Source: Sphingomonadaceae bacterium
GTDB lineage: Bacteria > Pseudomonadota > Alphaproteobacteria > Sphingomonadales > Sphingomonadaceae
Direction: 5' to 3'
DNA length: 35,549 bases
Assembly (NCBI GenBank): GCA_947451145.1
Contig: CANFXW010000030.1
Location: 1 to 35,549 of the forward strand
Shown: one piece after another, positions 34,046 through 35,549 of the stretch
Layout of the letters: every line of letters starts with the position of its first letter
How positions within the stretch are numbered: the first letter of the stretch is position 1
Notes under the pieces: generated by a model
What the model saw: the letters and a program-made list of their open reading frames with translations, nothing else
Told to the model about the DNA's origin: nothing
Databases searched by the model: none
Made by a program: the position numbers and the translations under genes

Positions 34046-35549
34046 TTAGAAGCCCATGTCACCCATGCCGCCCATGCCGCCGCCCATGGGGGGCATAGCA
34101 GGCTTGTCTTCGGGCTTGTCAGCGATCGCGGCTTCCGTCGTGATCAGGAGGCCAGCAACCGAGGCAGCATCCTGAAGCGCGGTGCGAACAACCTTGGTCG
34201 GGTCGATCACGCCGGCAGCAACGAGGTTCTCGTAGACGTCGGTCGAGGCATTGAAGCCCTGCGTTTCGTCGTCTTCGCGCAGCAGGTTGCCCGAAACCAC
34301 GGCGCCGTCATGGCCAGCGTTCGTGGCGATCTGGCGAACCGGAGCCTGGATGGCGCGGCACACGATGTCGATGCCCTTGGTCTGGTCGTCGTTGGCGCCC
34401 TTCATGCCGGCAAGAGCCTTGGTGGCATAAAGGAGAGCCGTACCGCCGCCGGGGACGATGCCTTCTTCAACCGCAGCGCGGGTAGCGTGGAGAGCGTCAT
34501 CAACGCGATCCTTGCGCTCCTTCACTTCGACTTCCGAAGCGCCGCCGACCTTGATCACGGCAACACCGCCAGCGAGCTTCGCCAGACGTTCCTGCAGCTT
34601 TTCCTTGTCGTAGTCCGAAGTGGTGACTTCGATCTGGGCGCGGATCTGTTCGACGCGGGCCTTGATCTCTTCAGCCGAACCGGCGCCATCGACGATCGTG
34701 GTGTTGTCCTTGTCGATCGTGACCTTCTTGGCCTGGCCAAGCATGCCGAGCGTAACGCTCTCAAGCTTGATGCCGAGGTCTTCCGAAATCATCTCGCCAG
34801 CGGTCAGCGTGGCGATATCGCCCAGCATGGCCTTGCGGCGATCGCCGAAGCCCGGAGCCTTGACGGCAGCGATCTTCAGGCCGCCACGCAGCTTGTTGAC
34901 CACAAGGGTGGCAAGCGCTTCGCCTTCGATGTCTTCAGCGATGATCAGCAGCGGACGACCTGACTGCACCACGGCCTCAAGGATCGGCAGCATCGCCTGC
35001 AGCGACGACAGCTTCTTCTCGTGGATCAGGATGTAAGGGTTATCCAGCTCGACGAGCATCTTCTCGGCGTTGGTGACGAAGTAGGGCGAGAGGTAGCCGC
35101 GGTCGAACTGCATGCCTTCAACGACATCGAGTTCGAATTCGAGACCCTTGGCCTCTTCAACGGTGATCACGCCTTCCTTGCCGACCTTTTCCATGGCTTC
35201 GGCGATCTTCTCGCCAACTTCACGGTCGCCATTGGCCGAGATGATGCCAACCTGGGCGATTTCGCTCGAACCCGAAACCGGCTTCGAACGCGACTTCAGG
35301 TTTTCGACAACCTTGGTCACGGCGAGGTCGATACCGCGCTTCAGATCCATCGGGTTCATGCCTGCAGCCACGCAGGTCATGCCTTCGCGCACGATGGCCT
35401 GAGCCAGAACGGTCGCGGTGGTGGTGCCGTCACCAGCTTGGTCGTTGGTCTTCGAGGCCACTTCGCGCAGCATCTGTGCGCCCATGTTCTCGAACTTGTC
35501 CTTGAGCTCGATTTCCTTGGCGACGGTAACGCCGTCCTTGGTGATGCGC
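34046..35549 (-). CDS. groL: Chaperonin GroEL (partial, N-terminus outside window)
   Basis: GroEL forms the tetradecameric folding chamber with GroES. The reading frame runs off the window end at 35549, where it enters at RITKDGVTV, so roughly the first 50 residues are missing. The visible 500 residues carry the ATP-binding [10 protein letters not shown], the apical domain, and the equatorial [11 protein letters not shown] and INAGHDG-like ([12 protein letters not shown]) blocks. They end with the Gly-Met-rich tail ([15 protein letters not shown]). The internal ATG at 35485 is not the true start. groES is expected just upstream, outside the window. Confidence 0.97.
   Translation of the reverse strand, partial: RITKDGVTVAKEIELKDKFENMGAQMLREVASKTNDQAGDGTTTATVLAQAIVREGMTCVAAGMNPMDLKRGIDLAVTKVVENLKSRSKPVSGSSEIAQVGIISANGDREVGEKIAEAMEKVGKEGVITVEEAKGLEFELDVVEGMQFDRGYLSPYFVTNAEKMLVELDNPYILIHEKKLSSLQAMLPILEAVVQSGRPLLIIAEDIEGEALATLVVNKLRGGLKIAAVKAPGFGDRRKAMLGDIATLTAGEMISEDLGIKLESVTLGMLGQAKKVTIDKDNTTIVDGAGSAEEIKARVEQIRAQIEVTTSDYDKEKLQERLAKLAGGVAVIKVGGASEVEVKERKDRVDDALHATRAAVEEGIVPGGGTALLYATKALAGMKGANDDQTKGIDIVCRAIQAPVRQIATNAGHDGAVVSGNLLREDDETQGFNASTDVYENLVAAGVIDPTKVVRTALQDAASVAGLLITTEAAIADKPEDKPAMPPMGGGMGGMGDMGF

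Overview
The window is a high-G+C, densely packed chromosomal segment that reads as an alphaproteobacterium, most probably of the order Sphingomonadales. I base this on overall protein similarity recalled from that group (Ppa, the glmM-DUF1272-thiD cluster, prfA-prmC-DUF4167, DUF1345, the COG4798-type exported methyltransferase), on the codon bias, and on two REP-like palindrome families typical of sphingomonads. I cannot name a genus. There are no rRNA or tRNA genes, CRISPR arrays, transposases or prophage genes; this is largely core genome.

Layout. Positions 1-1990: a sigma-54-type promoter followed by glnK-amtB (nitrogen sensing and ammonium uptake). Their 3' region carries a long stem-loop with a CU-rich loop resembling the anti-Shine-Dalgarno sequence, then an intrinsic terminator. 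2038-5220: a LOG-family nucleotide hydrolase converges on a tightly overlapped minus-strand unit glmM-DUF1272-thiD. 5311-7000: an SDF-family symporter and a DUF1801 protein. 7002-10245 (minus): an M61 peptidase with PDZ domain, a DUF1345 membrane protein and inorganic pyrophosphatase. 10340-14673: hisS-prfA-prmC and a DUF4167 protein, a translation-centred block. 14687-17925: lnt, then metK with a strong palindrome just before it, and a DUF983 protein. 17926-21632 (minus): scoA, a lipoprotein with a HAD-phosphatase-like domain, scoB, a glutathione peroxidase and a ferritin-like protein. 21786-26118: a tandem UspA protein, an intergenic region with a free-standing terminator and probable small RNA, an exported methyltransferase and a two-domain Cdc48/p97-type AAA ATPase. 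26125-29936 (minus): polA followed by a fucosyltransferase-like gene. 30218-30400: a tiny alanine-rich lipoprotein. 30696-33844 (minus): Kup and a class A beta-lactamase-fold protein that lacks the deacylation residues. 34046-35549 (minus): groEL, truncated by the window edge.

Many neighbours are translationally coupled through ATGA, GTGA, TTGA or TGATG overlaps (glmM/DUF1272, DUF1272/thiD, M61/DUF1345, hisS/prfA, metK/DUF983, scoA/lipoprotein, polA/fucosyltransferase-like), which helps fix start codons. The observations I consider most worth following are the two candidate small RNAs with CCUCC/CCUCUCC motifs (amtB 3' UTR and about 22781-22851), the HAD-like lipoprotein embedded between the two CoA-transferase subunits, the Glu166-less beta-lactamase homologue, the bacterial Cdc48 and the metK operator-like palindrome. 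I did not find a clear multi-gene novel defence or biosynthetic system.
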